64,000 nt of DNA from UTCFX2 sp963788305 (GTDB lineage Bacteria; Chloroflexota; Anaerolineae; Anaerolineales; UBA4823). The stretch's first letter is position 1. Every line of letters starts with the position of its first letter. The notes under the pieces are model-generated. The model worked only from the letters and a program-made list of their open reading frames with translations. It ran no database searches and was not told where the DNA came from. Positions 52,781-61,991 of this stretch are shown one piece after another. Where the stretch lies: positions 62,001 to 126,000 of the forward strand of contig CAWBGK010000012.1 in assembly GCA_963788305.1 (NCBI GenBank), read 5' to 3'. The translations under genes and the position numbers were made by a program.

Positions 52781-53920
52781 ATGATGAAATCATTTGGTCC
52801 CACCTCGATCTCGACCTTTGTCCAGGACCGGATCGTCTACCGGAATCTAAGGGCATATGACCGCTCTCTGCCTGATCTGCAGGCGATCTGCAAGAAAATT
52901 GGCAGGGAGATCGTCTCCCCTCCGCGCAAAATTGAGCCAGAATATGCACAGGTAGTCCTTGAGCTGGTTCGATACTGCCGCCAGCAGGATCAGCCCGGCG
53001 GGAGAATTGAGTGGATCATCTATATCGGTGATACGCAGTTGTTAGATGGAACGGCGTTTTCAAATCTCTGCAGGGTCAGCGGCTGGCCGGGGATGGCATT
53101 CATCGGTTCAGAGGATCGATTTCCGGCGGCGACACGGGTGATCCAGAGTGATGTAAAAAGCCAGATTATGCTCGCTAACCGCTGGTCCATGCTGACGGAG
53201 TTCAATAGACAATGTACTCTGAACGGTCTGCCGATAGAAGAAGGTACGGTCGTTGTCATGGATATGGATAAAACGATGGTTGGGGCGAGAGGCAGGAATG
53301 GGCATGTGATCGATCTGGCGAGGATGGAGGCAGTGCAGGAGACGGTCACCAGCATTCTCGGAAACAGCTTTGACCCAACTGAATTCCAAAAGGTTTACCA
53401 GCCGTTAAACCAACCCGAATTTCACCCATTTACGAGCGACAACCAGGACTACCTGGCCTATATCTGCTTGATCCTGGGTAGCGGGATGTATCCATATTCG
53501 ACATTTGTGGATGATGTTCGATCCGGGCGGATGAGTTCCTTTTTTCAGCTGATCCATGAGATGGATTCTCGCTCTTCAGATATGCCAAAAGGATTATTCC
53601 CTATCCATCAGGATATATTCGCCAATGTTATGGCTGGTGATCCAACACCCTTTAAGCCATTTCGGCGCAACGAGTATCGGCTCACTTTGGATCGTTTTGG
53701 ACGTTTAGAGGACAGGGCTCCTGTTGACCAGATGTTAGAAGAGGAGATCCTTATTACAGAAGAACTCAGGCAAATGGCTCAAATCTGGAGGGAAAGAGGC
53801 GCGCTGCTCTTTGGCTTATCAGACAAACCGGATGAGGCTTCCCTACCATCCGCAGAGCTTGAGAAAGTGGGATGCAAACCCCTGCATAGAGCCGTAACGC
53901 ATTCGGTTGGGGAGGGATGA
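52781..53920 (+). CDS. HAD-like protein of unknown function
   Basis: A 379-residue protein. I recognise only a HAD-type nucleophile motif, VVVMDMDKTMVGARGRNG near residues 157-174 (DxDxT form), and a possible motif near LFGLSDKPDEAS close to the end. The 150 residues before the motif and the long helical part between the motifs are not familiar. It starts three bases after the aspartate kinase stop and is probably co-transcribed with thrC and lysC. A phosphatase role in amino-acid metabolism is possible, but this is only inference. Confidence 0.6.
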   Translation: MMKSFGPTSISTFVQDRIVYRNLRAYDRSLPDLQAICKKIGREIVSPPRKIEPEYAQVVLELVRYCRQQDQPGGRIEWIIYIGDTQLLDGTAFSNLCRVSGWPGMAFIGSEDRFPAATRVIQSDVKSQIMLANRWSMLTEFNRQCTLNGLPIEEGTVVVMDMDKTMVGARGRNGHVIDLARMEAVQETVTSILGNSFDPTEFQKVYQPLNQPEFHPFTSDNQDYLAYICLILGSGMYPYSTFVDDVRSGRMSSFFQLIHEMDSRSSDMPKGLFPIHQDIFANVMAGDPTPFKPFRRNEYRLTLDRFGRLEDRAPVDQMLEEEILITEELRQMAQIWRERGALLFGLSDKPDEASLPSAELEKVGCKPLHRAVTHSVGEG

Positions 53921-53972
53921 ACCCCTTCCTTCTGGCGAGAAGCAAGCTTAAAGTATGGGTTAAAACTTCCAA

Positions 53973-53981
53973 TGATATAAT
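53973..53981 (+). promoter_or_regulatory. Extended -10 promoter before the zinc-ribbon membrane protein
   Basis: TGATATAAT, a perfect extended -10 (TGnTATAAT), lies about 87 bases before the ATG at 54068. The -35 region is weak. Confidence 0.5.
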
Positions 53982-54067
53982 CTTTTAAGAATTCCTTTTG
54001 CCGGGTGATGGTTCATCAAATGTGTTGATTCTAATACCGTGCCGAAGGCTTGGAAGGATTTGTTGAT

Positions 54068-54445
54068 ATGGCAGAAGGCAAAGAAATTAAATCAAAACAG
54101 AAGACTGGTGATGACCTGCCAGTTCCATGGCAACGGATTCAATTGGCAATTTGGCTGTTGGGTTTGGCATTAATCGCCTGGCAGGATTGGTGGTGGCCTG
54201 GTATTTTGGTCCTCGCAGCGTTCAGCGGGCTGGTCCAGGCCGCAATCCAGGTGTATCTCTCCCGACAATTAGAAATCAACGAAGATCGCGTGCAACAGAA
54301 TACGCTCAACCTGGAGCGAGCGGGGTGGCTTCCGGATGTTTGTCCAAACTGCGGTGGACCAGTCAGTGTGGGGACTGTAAATTGGACGGGCTCCCATACT
54401 GCTGACTGTCCGTACTGCAAGGCTAATCTTAAAAAACCGGTTTAA
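54068..54445 (+). CDS. Two-TM protein with C-terminal zinc ribbon
   Basis: A protein of about 125 residues. Two hydrophobic helices (IQLAIWLLGLALIAW and PGILVLAAFSGLVQAAIQVY) are followed by a polar stretch and CPNCGGPV with a later CPYCKANL, a four-Cys zinc ribbon. I prefer the ATG at 54068, which has AAGGA upstream, to the TTG at 54050. Function unknown. The aminotransferase gene follows after 33 bases. Confidence 0.65.
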   Translation: MAEGKEIKSKQKTGDDLPVPWQRIQLAIWLLGLALIAWQDWWWPGILVLAAFSGLVQAAIQVYLSRQLEINEDRVQQNTLNLERAGWLPDVCPNCGGPVSVGTVNWTGSHTADCPYCKANLKKPV

Positions 54446-54478
54446 CTCTTGCAATATTAAGAATAATTGAGGAATCCA

Positions 54479-55735
54479 ATGGCACAAGAAAATATTTCCC
54501 CAGTCTGGTCGCGAGCTTTTCCGCTAACTGTTTCACACGGTGAGGGTTGCTACGTCTTCGATACAGAAGGAAAGCGCTATTTAGATTTCACTTCCGGGAT
54601 CGGCGTGACCAGCACCGGACACTGCCATCCGAAAGTAGTTGCAGCAGCGCGCGATCAGATTGGGAAGATCATCCACGCCCAGATAAACAATTACTACCAC
54701 CTGCCTCTTCTTGAGCTGACCGAGGCGATGTTGACGATTGTCCCAGATCCGTCATTTAATTGCTTCTTCTTTACGAACTCCGGAGCAGAGGCAGTTGAAG
54801 GCGCGATCAAACTAGCACGCCATGCAACCAAAAAACCGAACATCATCACATTCCAGGGGGCATTTCATGGTCGCACCAATCAGACCATGGCGACGGACTC
54901 AGGGAGTACGATTTATCGGGCAGGGTATGCCCCGCTGGCCTCAGGGATCTTCATCGCCCCCTTTCCATACGCTTACCGCTACGGCTGGGATCCGGAGACG
55001 ACAAGCGAATGGTGTTTGAACGAACTACGACACATGCTTTACACTCAATCCTCGCCAGCGGAGACTGCTGCGCTGCTGATCGAGCCCATTCAAGGAGAAG
55101 GCGGGTACATCGTTCCACCAATCTCGTTTATGAAGGGTCTGCGTTCGCTTTGTGATGAGTTTGGGCTGTTGTTAATCGCCGATGAGGTGCAATCTGGGTT
55201 TGGAAGAACGGGAAAATTCTTCGCAGTCGAGCATTTTGGAGTTGTCCCTGATATTATCGTGGTTGCAAAAGGGATTGCCTCGGGATTCCCGCTGGCTGGG
55301 GTGATGTCAAATCGAGAACTTATGGAAAAGTGGATTCCTGGGAGCCATGGGGGTACTTTTGGCGGGAATGCAGTATCTTGTGCGGCTGCAGTAGCAACGA
55401 TTGGGGTCTTGAAGGACGGCCTGGTCGAGAACGCAGCCAGAATGGGCGAAACTTTAATAAGCAAATTGAAACAAATCCAGCGCAGCTATCCAATTATCGG
55501 GGATGTTCGCGGATTGGGATTGATGGTCGGGGTGGAATTTACAGAGCTGGATGGTCGGCCTGGCTCGAATATCAGCGACAATGTGAAGAAACGCTGCCTG
55601 GACGATGGACTGCTTCTGCTCCAGTGCGGAACGTATCATCAAGTGATCCGCTGGATCCCACCACTGATTGTTAATCAAGAACAGCTGACCGCCGCTCTCA
55701 AAATCTTTAAAAAGGCGGTTGCAGTCTCTGGATAA
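54479..55735 (+). CDS. gabT: Class III aminotransferase (4-aminobutyrate aminotransferase type)
   Basis: A 418-residue PLP enzyme. Visible blocks are GCYVFDTEGKRYLDFTSGIGV, the PLP-phosphate loop FTNSGAEAVEGAIKLAR, TFQGAFHGRTNQTMA, LLIEPIQGEGGY, the PLP-binding Asp in LLIADEVQSGFGRTGKFFA and the PLP lysine in IVVAKGIASGFPLAG. These fit GabT-like enzymes, but acetylornithine or beta-alanine aminotransferase activity is also possible. ATG at 54479 follows TGAGGAATCCA. A rho-independent terminator follows the gene. Confidence 0.87.
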   Translation: MAQENISPVWSRAFPLTVSHGEGCYVFDTEGKRYLDFTSGIGVTSTGHCHPKVVAAARDQIGKIIHAQINNYYHLPLLELTEAMLTIVPDPSFNCFFFTNSGAEAVEGAIKLARHATKKPNIITFQGAFHGRTNQTMATDSGSTIYRAGYAPLASGIFIAPFPYAYRYGWDPETTSEWCLNELRHMLYTQSSPAETAALLIEPIQGEGGYIVPPISFMKGLRSLCDEFGLLLIADEVQSGFGRTGKFFAVEHFGVVPDIIVVAKGIASGFPLAGVMSNRELMEKWIPGSHGGTFGGNAVSCAAAVATIGVLKDGLVENAARMGETLISKLKQIQRSYPIIGDVRGLGLMVGVEFTELDGRPGSNISDNVKKRCLDDGLLLLQCGTYHQVIRWIPPLIVNQEQLTAALKIFKKAVAVSG

Positions 55736-55754
55736 GTCTGATTTAAATCTCTGT

Positions 55755-55793
55755 AAGAGAGATCGCGCCGTTCTTGGCACGGTCTCTCTTTTA
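55755..55793 (+). terminator. Rho-independent terminator after gabT
   Basis: AAGAGAGATCG (55755-55765) pairs with CGGTCTCTCTT (55780-55790), an 11-bp stem with one G-U pair, followed by TTTT. Confidence 0.8.
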
Positions 55794-55820
55794 CAATAGA
55801 TACGGCAGAGCGATATTCCG

Positions 55821-56453
55821 TTGGAAGAAATTTTAAGGAACATCTTGCTTGGGATCACCCTGGCTGCGCCGATTGGTCCAGCAAGCGTTGCAGTGATTCG
55901 GAACGGGCTGTTTGGAGGATTCCTGCGAGCTTTTCTTACCGGATTAGGGGTAACTGCTGCGGATCTCACATATATGATGGTGGTTTTCTTTGGAATTTCG
56001 GAATTTACAAAAATCCCGCTTGTTAAAGTCATAATCTGGAGTATGGGAGCGCTGGTCCTTTTTTACATAGGATGGCAAAGCATCCGTGATGGTGGAAAAA
56101 GAATCCAATTTGACGTCCCAGATGTACCCTTAAACAAGAACCCATTTCTCACAGGATACCTGGTAAATATCTCGAACCCGATGGCTGCAGTTTTTTGGCT
56201 GGGTATTTTTGGCTCGCTGATCAGCATTGGTGCTGAGGGGACAAATCCAGGATTAGAAGGTCTGGCGCGGGGCATTTCCATCCTGATCGGGATTCTGTCC
56301 TGGCATACCATTATGTCGATATTGACCCAATGGGGAAGACGGTTTATCAACGACAAAACCGCTCGTCTGATCTCGATCGCTGCAGGGATTTTGCTGATTA
56401 TTTTTGCAATGCGGTTTGCTTTCTTTGCCGCCAGCACTTTTATCACAGGATAA
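55821..56453 (+). CDS. LysE/RhtB-family exporter
   Basis: A 210-residue membrane protein with six helices. The family start LLGITLAAPIGPASVAVIRNGL and the later GYLVNISNPMAAVFWLGIFG are clear. It exports amino acids or related small molecules; the substrate is unknown. The start codon is TTG at 55821, with no obvious ribosome binding site. A TACAAT at 55792-55797 may be its -10 box. Confidence 0.87.
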   Translation: MEEILRNILLGITLAAPIGPASVAVIRNGLFGGFLRAFLTGLGVTAADLTYMMVVFFGISEFTKIPLVKVIIWSMGALVLFYIGWQSIRDGGKRIQFDVPDVPLNKNPFLTGYLVNISNPMAAVFWLGIFGSLISIGAEGTNPGLEGLARGISILIGILSWHTIMSILTQWGRRFINDKTARLISIAAGILLIIFAMRFAFFAASTFITG

Positions 56454-56501
56454 GATTTGAAAGATTAAAAAATGAAATCCAAATGATAATCTTAGAATCT
56501 A

Positions 56502-56510
56502 TGATATAAT
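56502..56510 (+). promoter_or_regulatory. Extended -10 promoter of the RRM gene
   Basis: TGATATAAT, the perfect extended -10 sequence. It is followed by a leader of about 105 bases before the ATG at 56623. Confidence 0.55.
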
Positions 56511-56543
56511 CCTCGAGCCCATAAAGCGGGTTTGTGTGAGTCT

Positions 56544-56580
56544 GCCGCCGAACCGATTATAGGTTCTGGTGGCTTATTTT
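56544..56580 (+). promoter_or_regulatory. Terminator-like hairpin in the 5' UTR of the RRM gene
   Basis: GCCGCCGAACC (56544-56554) pairs with GGTTC(T)GGTGGC (56562-56573), with one bulge, and is followed by TTATTTT. A hairpin with a T-rich tail inside the leader of an RNA-binding protein gene suggests attenuation or autoregulation. Confidence 0.5.
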
Positions 56581-56622
56581 ATTCTGGCACGTGGCCAGGG
56601 AAACAGGACAGGAAAGAAGCAG

Positions 56623-56985
56623 ATGGAAGTTAAATTGTATGTTGGAAATCTTCCTTTCACGACAACTGAGGAAGAAATACGGGCCTTGTTTGAGCAGGCA
56701 GGTCAGGTGGCTGGCGTTGATCTAATCAAGGATCGCGACACGGGCAATTCGAAAGGTTTTGCCTTCGTCACCATGGGAGCCCAGAACGAAGCTGAGAAAG
56801 CAATCAGCATGTACAACGGCTACAGCCTGGGAAATCGAGAGCTGAAAGTTAATCCGGCCCGGCCGCGTGAGGAATCGGGACGAGGAGGATATGGTAGTCC
56901 TCGTTCGAACCAGGGTGGTGGATATGACCGCCGGCGAACCGGTCCCCCGCGACGTGACAAACGCGGCGGAACCAATCGCTATTAG
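56623..56985 (+). CDS. RRM-domain RNA-binding protein
   Basis: A 120-residue protein with one RNA recognition motif at residues 2-80. RNP2 is KLYVGNLPF and RNP1 is GNSKGFAFVTM. The C-terminus is Gly/Arg-rich (RGGYGSPRSNQGGG, RRTGPPRRDKRGG). This is the form of cyanobacterial and Chloroflexota Rbp proteins, several of which are induced by cold. The ATG at 56623 follows GGAAAGAAGCAG, and upstream in-frame residues are not family-like. A cold-shock gene follows 58 bases downstream. Confidence 0.9.
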   Translation: MEVKLYVGNLPFTTTEEEIRALFEQAGQVAGVDLIKDRDTGNSKGFAFVTMGAQNEAEKAISMYNGYSLGNRELKVNPARPREESGRGGYGSPRSNQGGGYDRRRTGPPRRDKRGGTNRY

Positions 56986-57043
56986 TATTTTTTTAGAATC
57001 AGAATTAGAATTTTGTTTTTCAGAATCAGAAACGGAGAATCTT

Positions 57044-57258
57044 GTGTCTAACAATCGTGTCATCGGTACAGTAAAATGGTTCAATAACAGCAAGGGTTAC
57101 GGCTTCCTGGCCCAGGAAAACGGCGAAGACATTTTCGTCCATTACTCCTCGAATTTCAGGGTAGCGGTTACCTGAGCCTTCAGGAAGGTCAGCGGGTGGA
57201 GTTCTCCATCACGCAGGGCCAGAAGGGCCTCCAGGCGTCAGAAGTTGTCGTGCTGTAA
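57044..57258 (+). CDS. Cold-shock protein (CSD domain), frameshifted
   Basis: A protein of about 71 residues. The GTG start (MSNNRVIGTVKWFNNSKGYGF) follows GGAG, and the RNP1-like KGYGFL and RNP2-like DIFVHYSS motifs are present. The first frame stops at 57175. The frame shift at about 57152 restores QGSGYLSLQEGQRVEFSI and ends ASEVVVL at a TAA. A missing T in AATTT would explain it. It binds single-stranded RNA as a chaperone and probably shares the transcript with the RRM gene. Confidence 0.85.
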
Positions 57259-57290
57259 TCGAACCAGCATCTCTACCTGACAAAAAAACC

Positions 57291-57317
57291 AAACCCCGGT
57301 TTCACGACCGGGGTTTT
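57291..57317 (+). terminator. Rho-independent terminator after the cold-shock gene
   Basis: AAACCCCGGT (57291-57300) pairs perfectly with ACCGGGGTTT (57307-57316), with a 6-base loop. A-rich sequence before and T after would allow it to work in both directions. Confidence 0.85.
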
Positions 57318-57430
57318 CGATTTCTATAAGCCAGATAGTTATGAACGTCCTTTGACCCGCTGCATGCACAATCAAAAATCCGAACCACTTGCGAATTTAT
57401 AAAATCATGCGTGAGTGTTGGTGTGGAATG

Positions 57431-58171
57431 TTAGAGCCCCAATTTCTCCAGGAAATACGGCATCATTTTTCGCCACCATGGCCAGTCATGATTGACATCG
57501 CCTCCCCAGATATCGATCCAGGCTGGCACGCCTTTGGCTTCAAGGAGGCGTCCGAGAGCGCGGGTATCTTCCAGCATCGCGTCTTCCCAGGCGCCCTGTC
57601 CGCAGCATATTATGATTGCGCTTTGACGGTATTGGTCGAGATACCACGGATCGCATAGATTGGAAAGGTATGCGAGTGGTGAATTGAAGTAAGTTCGTTC
57701 GTCCATAAAATCACCGACGAACAAGCTCAGCTGATACAGCCCGCTGACTGAGATGACGCCATCGAATAGATCAGGATGTCTGAAGAAAATATTAGCCGAA
57801 TGGTAGGCGCCCATGCTGCAGCCGGTTGTCAGGCATTTACCTTGATAACCGCCGCAATGCGTCCGTATGAATGGAACCACTTCCCGGGTAATGTAGCGGT
57901 CATAATCATCGTGGCGGCGCGCTCGATCTGCAGGATGCGCTTCCCAATTTGCCCAGGATTGAGAGTCAATGCTGTCGACTGCAAAAAGCTTGATTTTTCC
58001 GGCATCGATTGAACTGCGCACCGCCTCGACCATCCCAAAATTTTCATAATCATAGAAACGCCCACTCTGCGCAGGAAATACGACCATGGGCTTGCCGTAA
58101 TGCCCATAGACTTTCAATGTCATTTCCTGCGTTAAAGCAGGGCTCCACCATTGATGCTGTTCAATTAACAT
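57431..58171 (-). CDS. Alpha/beta-hydrolase esterase
   Basis: A 246-residue hydrolase of the putative-esterase (esterase D/PHB-like) group. The nucleophile elbow is TTGCSMGAYHSANIFF, and the catalytic His is likely in GGDVNHDWPWW near the C-terminus. The N-terminus KPMVVFPAQSGRFYDYENFGM is distinctive. Four bases separate it from the ATP-grasp gene upstream, so the two are likely co-transcribed. The substrate is unknown. It could process the product of the neighbouring ligase. Confidence 0.8.
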   Translation of the reverse strand: MLIEQHQWWSPALTQEMTLKVYGHYGKPMVVFPAQSGRFYDYENFGMVEAVRSSIDAGKIKLFAVDSIDSQSWANWEAHPADRARRHDDYDRYITREVVPFIRTHCGGYQGKCLTTGCSMGAYHSANIFFRHPDLFDGVISVSGLYQLSLFVGDFMDERTYFNSPLAYLSNLCDPWYLDQYRQSAIIICCGQGAWEDAMLEDTRALGRLLEAKGVPAWIDIWGGDVNHDWPWWRKMMPYFLEKLGL

Positions 58172-58175
58172 TTGG

Positions 58176-59340
58176 TCAATCCATCTGGTGGATGAATGCT
58201 GCCATCTGGTGAATTTGTTCTAACTCTGGAGAGCGAACCAGGTAACCATAGTCACCAAGTGCAGCGCTGAATACCCCGCTCATCGTGTCGTGGTATACGA
58301 TATTTCCCTCGAATTCTTGGAGCACTTCTTCATGCGAGTGGGCGTAATGCCGGTTGGATTTTCTCCCAATATAAGAGCAATGATATTTACGCTCGTATTT
58401 CGCTGTAAAGCGGTTATGGACAATCACCTGTGCCCATTCTTTATATATATCGATATCATTCGCAAAATTGAACATATCGGTGGTCAATCCACCCGGCGGG
58501 CGGATGTTGACCTCCAGGGCAACTATCTGACCTTCGTTAATCGTGCGGAAGAATTCGAAATGGAAAAATCGCTCTTTGACACCAAACGCTTTGAGGACTT
58601 TCCGCCCGGCTTCTTCCAGGTCCGCAGGAATATCCCGAAGGGAGTAGTAATAGATCACCAGATCGTGGTTTACCGTCTCCATAACCCCATGGCTGAATTC
58701 ATGCGCTGTGTAAAATACCAGCTTACCGTCCTTATCGGTGAGGCCGTCAAACGAACAGATTGAACCATTGATAAATTCTTCCAGGATATAGTCGCAAGGA
58801 GGTTTGATCTCGAAGAAGGATTGAAGCTTCTTGATCATTATGGATCTTGTAGGTTTCTGTTGCGCCGACCCCGATATCCGGTTTGGCAACGATTGGATAG
58901 CCTGTCTCGGATATCAGCTTTTTTGCTTGAGCCATTGTATAAATGACCCGCCCGCGTGCGGTTCGGACGCTGGACTGATCATAGACCTTCTTCATCAATG
59001 ACTTTCGTTTCACTCTGGCTATCTCGTCCGCTTTTAAGCCAGGAATATTGAAATCAGTCCGCAACTGCGCTTCGGTCTCCAGCCAATATTCATTGAGAAA
59101 TTCTATTCTATCGATCTTTCCGTACCGGTGGGTGAAATATCCCAGCGATCGCAGAAGTTCCTCGTAGCTGTGCATATCTGTGACGCGGTAGTATTCGGTC
59201 AGCGCATGCTTCAATCCTGGACGAAGCATATCATAGGGTTCATCCGCGAGGCCGAGGACATTCGTTCCTAAATTATATAAATGAACACAAAACTGGTAAT
59301 AATTAGGTGGAAAATGTGGAGAAAGGAAAATGAAGTTCAT
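58176..59340 (-). CDS. ATP-grasp ligase, frameshifted
   Basis: A protein of about 388 residues of the carboxylate-amine ligase type. The N-terminal frame gives MNFIFLSPHFPPNYYQFCVH, then SETGYPIVAKPDIGVGATET, the ATP-binding loop and lysine. Near 58838 the frame changes, and the other frame continues as KLQSFFEIKPPCDYILEEFING (ATP-clamp Glu pair) with FFHFEFFRTI and a metal-binding EVNIRPPGGLTTDMFNF at the end. All the key ATP-grasp residues are present when joined. It presumably makes an amide or thioester bond. The substrates are unknown; the adjacent esterase gene may act with it. Confidence 0.75.
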
Positions 59341-59550
59341 AAATAATCGCTCTCAATAAGGAAAATGAATGCTGCAAACCCGTGAAGATATACCCGTTAG
59401 AACAACCAGTTCCAAAATTATCCATTTATACGACAAATTACCTTAAAAAGCAACCAGGAAATCCGTATCGTTTGCGGAGGATGAATCGTTACGCACCGGA
59501 TTTTAGTAAATAATTTGAGATAAATCTATAAGCAGCCGAAGATGGTATAG

Positions 59551-59556
59551 TATAAT
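59551..59556 (+). promoter_or_regulatory. -10 box before the spermidine-synthase-like gene
   Basis: TATAAT follows GTATAG, with no good -35 box. The leader to the ATG at 59596 would be about 32 bases. Confidence 0.4.
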
Positions 59557-59595
59557 CCTGGCGATCTCACCTATGAGATAGGGACGGACTGTTCG

Positions 59596-61020
59596 ATGAA
59601 AAATGCCTCCGCTGGAAAGAAATTTATAATATATTCTCTGGTTTTTTTCTCGGGCTTTGCCAGCCTTGCAACCGAGATCATCGGTCCCCGGTTGGTTGCG
59701 TCGCTTTTTGGCTCAACGACAGTGATCTGGGCGATCATCATTTCTGTCACGCTGATCGGAATTTCAGTTGGGTATATGCTGGGCGGGCGGGTCGCTCCTG
59801 AGATGGTGAGGCGAGTATTTCCGGTCATCCTGATTCTGAATGCGGTCTGGCTGTTGCTCTTGAGCTGGTTCATTTGGGAGATCCCTGCAAATCTTGCAGC
59901 CGTTGGATATCTTTCGATCGGTGTGATCTCGATGATTTCATTTTTCCCGCCAGCCGTGTTGTTCAGTATGACTTCTCCCATGGCGATCAGCCTGTTTTCT
60001 ACTGAAACACCGAAAGAAAAGATCCCCCGCAGTGTCGGGAATATTTACGCGCTTGGGACCCTGGGAAGCGTGGCAGGTGCGCTGACTGCAGCTTTTATTT
60101 TGATCCCGTATGTCGGGCTGTCGCTATCCTTAAAATTATTTGCTTTGATTGCAATCATTTATGCGATGATTTTCCTTACTTCCAGGGCGAAAATTATCGG
60201 TGCTGTTTTCCTGATTGGAGGCCTGTTGTTCCCTCTCCCGGTCTATCGTTGGGGTGAAGACCTTGGATTGGTTTCATTAGCCCAGGCTGAAGGTTATTAT
60301 CAAACAATTCGGGTATTGACTGACAACAGCAGTTTCATCCAGATGAACCTGGGCCCAACCTTCCATACCCAGATGCGTCTGTCTGATAAAGAACCTGTGT
60401 TCGGTTATGCGGCGAGAATGGTTCATTTAGCCGGAGACGTCAAGGGAAAGCGAATCTTGATCATTGGCGGTGCCGGTCATACGCAGGCCAGGTCGCTCGA
60501 AAAGCGAGGCGCCGATGTCACAGAAGTTGAGATTGACCCTTTCGTCGTCAAGTTATCAGACCGATTCTTTGGAGAGATCGCTGGATCCGGTGATCGTAAC
60601 CGATGGTCGGACGTACCTTGCTCAAAGGCAAGAAGAAAAATTCGATCTCATACTTGTGGACGCCTTTGATAATCTGGCTTCAGTCCCTCCCCAGCTGATT
60701 ACCAAGGAATTCTTTGAAGCAGCTAAAGCAGCGCTAACTCCGGATGGCAGACTGATCATGAACTTCATCGGCGTGCCCCAAGGGCCAAAATCAAATTCAT
60801 TTCGAGCTGTCTCCGCGACTTTACATCATGTGTTTGCCGACACACGTGCTTCGAACCTTGAAGGGGATCAGCTTTCGAACGTTATCTTGATTGCATCCTC
60901 CGTCTCGATGCCGGATATCGATTACCCATTGGCGCCTGCGGCGGGACCGTGCTGACTGATGATCTGAACCCTGCTGAAATTTACTTCGAGCAGGCTAGAG
61001 CAGGTTATTACTTTCATTAA
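59596..61020 (+). CDS. Membrane-fused spermidine-synthase-like protein, frameshifted twice
   Basis: A protein of about 474 residues. Six to seven N-terminal helices (LVFFSGFASLATEIIGPRL, SVGYMLGGRVAPEMV) are followed by a spermidine-synthase Rossmann domain: GDVKGKRILIIGGAGHTQARSLEK, VTEVEIDPFVV, DPVIVTDGRTYL and FDLILVDAFDN. Frame breaks near 60571-60580 and near 60930-60945 separate these parts. The C-terminal VLTDDLNPAEIYFEQ and the TAA at 61018 are in a third frame. Such membrane-anchored proteins are common in bacteria. Their actual product, polyamine or another aminopropyl or methyl transfer, is rarely known. Confidence 0.75.
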
Positions 61021-61058
61021 TCTCCAGACATCCAATCTTACCTATTGCGTTATTTGTT

Positions 61059-61754
61059 TTATTCAGACCAAGAGATTGTCACTTCCCTACGAAACTTTTG
61101 CTGTTGTCCATGACGATATAAAGTAACAAATCCAGCTCCATAAATATTCCAAACCCCATCGCTTCCATCATTTATGATACCGGTCTCTTCATCGATCCCG
61201 ATCAGAAAAATTTCCGGGAGCAGGGATGCAAGTCGATTTACCCACTTTTTGCCAATTTGATTGTGGTGGGGGATAAGGCAAACCCCTGGGAGAAGGCTCA
61301 ATCCGTCTCTGATTTCCCCGCTCTCGGGGTCGAAATACTTCTCACAAAGCACCATTGCGCCAGCGCTGCTCCCTGCGATGATGGCTCCATCATGGTAAAC
61401 ATCCAGGATGGTTTGCCAGGACGGGCTGTCAGCGAGCGTTTCGCATAGGTACCCGGGAAAGCCTCCTAAAAGATAAATCAACCTGCTCTTGCGTATTAAT
61501 TCGATCACCTCATAAGCTCGAGCTGATGCATGGTCGATTAGAGGAACAACGACAGCATTTCTGGATCCCAGATAGTGGAACCAACGCAGACCATTTTGCC
61601 CGGCGCGATGATGATTTTTATCTGGTGCAGCCGCAGTTGGGATGATAGCGATTGGGGATTCAAAACCTCCAGCCAGCTCGATCGCTCGAATATCTGGCTC
61701 AGCCATCCTGCCGCTGAACTCTGAACCGCCTTCAAGAAGGATATAACCGCTCAC
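61059..61754 (-). CDS. S51-like peptidase / cyanophycinase-type protein
   Basis: A 231-residue protein of the class I glutamine-amidotransferase-like S51 family. The nucleophile Ser lies in IIAGSSAGAMVL, IYLLGGFPGYL precedes it, and PHHNQIGKKW carries a likely catalytic His. The fold starts with YILLEGGSEFSG and IAIIPTAAA. The family includes cyanophycinases and dipeptidase E. The start is GTG at 61754, with GGGTCAGGA just upstream. Confidence 0.8.
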   Translation of the reverse strand: MSGYILLEGGSEFSGRMAEPDIRAIELAGGFESPIAIIPTAAAPDKNHHRAGQNGLRWFHYLGSRNAVVVPLIDHASARAYEVIELIRKSRLIYLLGGFPGYLCETLADSPSWQTILDVYHDGAIIAGSSAGAMVLCEKYFDPESGEIRDGLSLLPGVCLIPHHNQIGKKWVNRLASLLPEIFLIGIDEETGIINDGSDGVWNIYGAGFVTLYRHGQQQKFRREVTISWSE

Positions 61755-61991
61755 TCCTGACCCGCCTGGATTTTGATCGTATCTTTAATAATTTTCCTTT
61801 GTAGAGAGGACTTTTGGTCAAAAATTCTCATTTTCGTTTTTTTTTTAGGGATCACAATCCTAGGCCGTTTGAAAAGCAGCGCTGACAAATTGTCATCAAT
61901 TATTTGTTGCGAAGCCTGAAGTGGATGGTTATATTTTACCTTTCGAATCAAGGAAAATTGGATATGATAAAATGAATCCGGAGGGTGAAAA

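Noticed and set aside
56867..57175. A 102-residue ORF beginning MRNRDEEDMVV
   Set aside because: Its start lies inside the RRM gene in another frame; only its last part, from the GTG at 57044, is the cold-shock protein.
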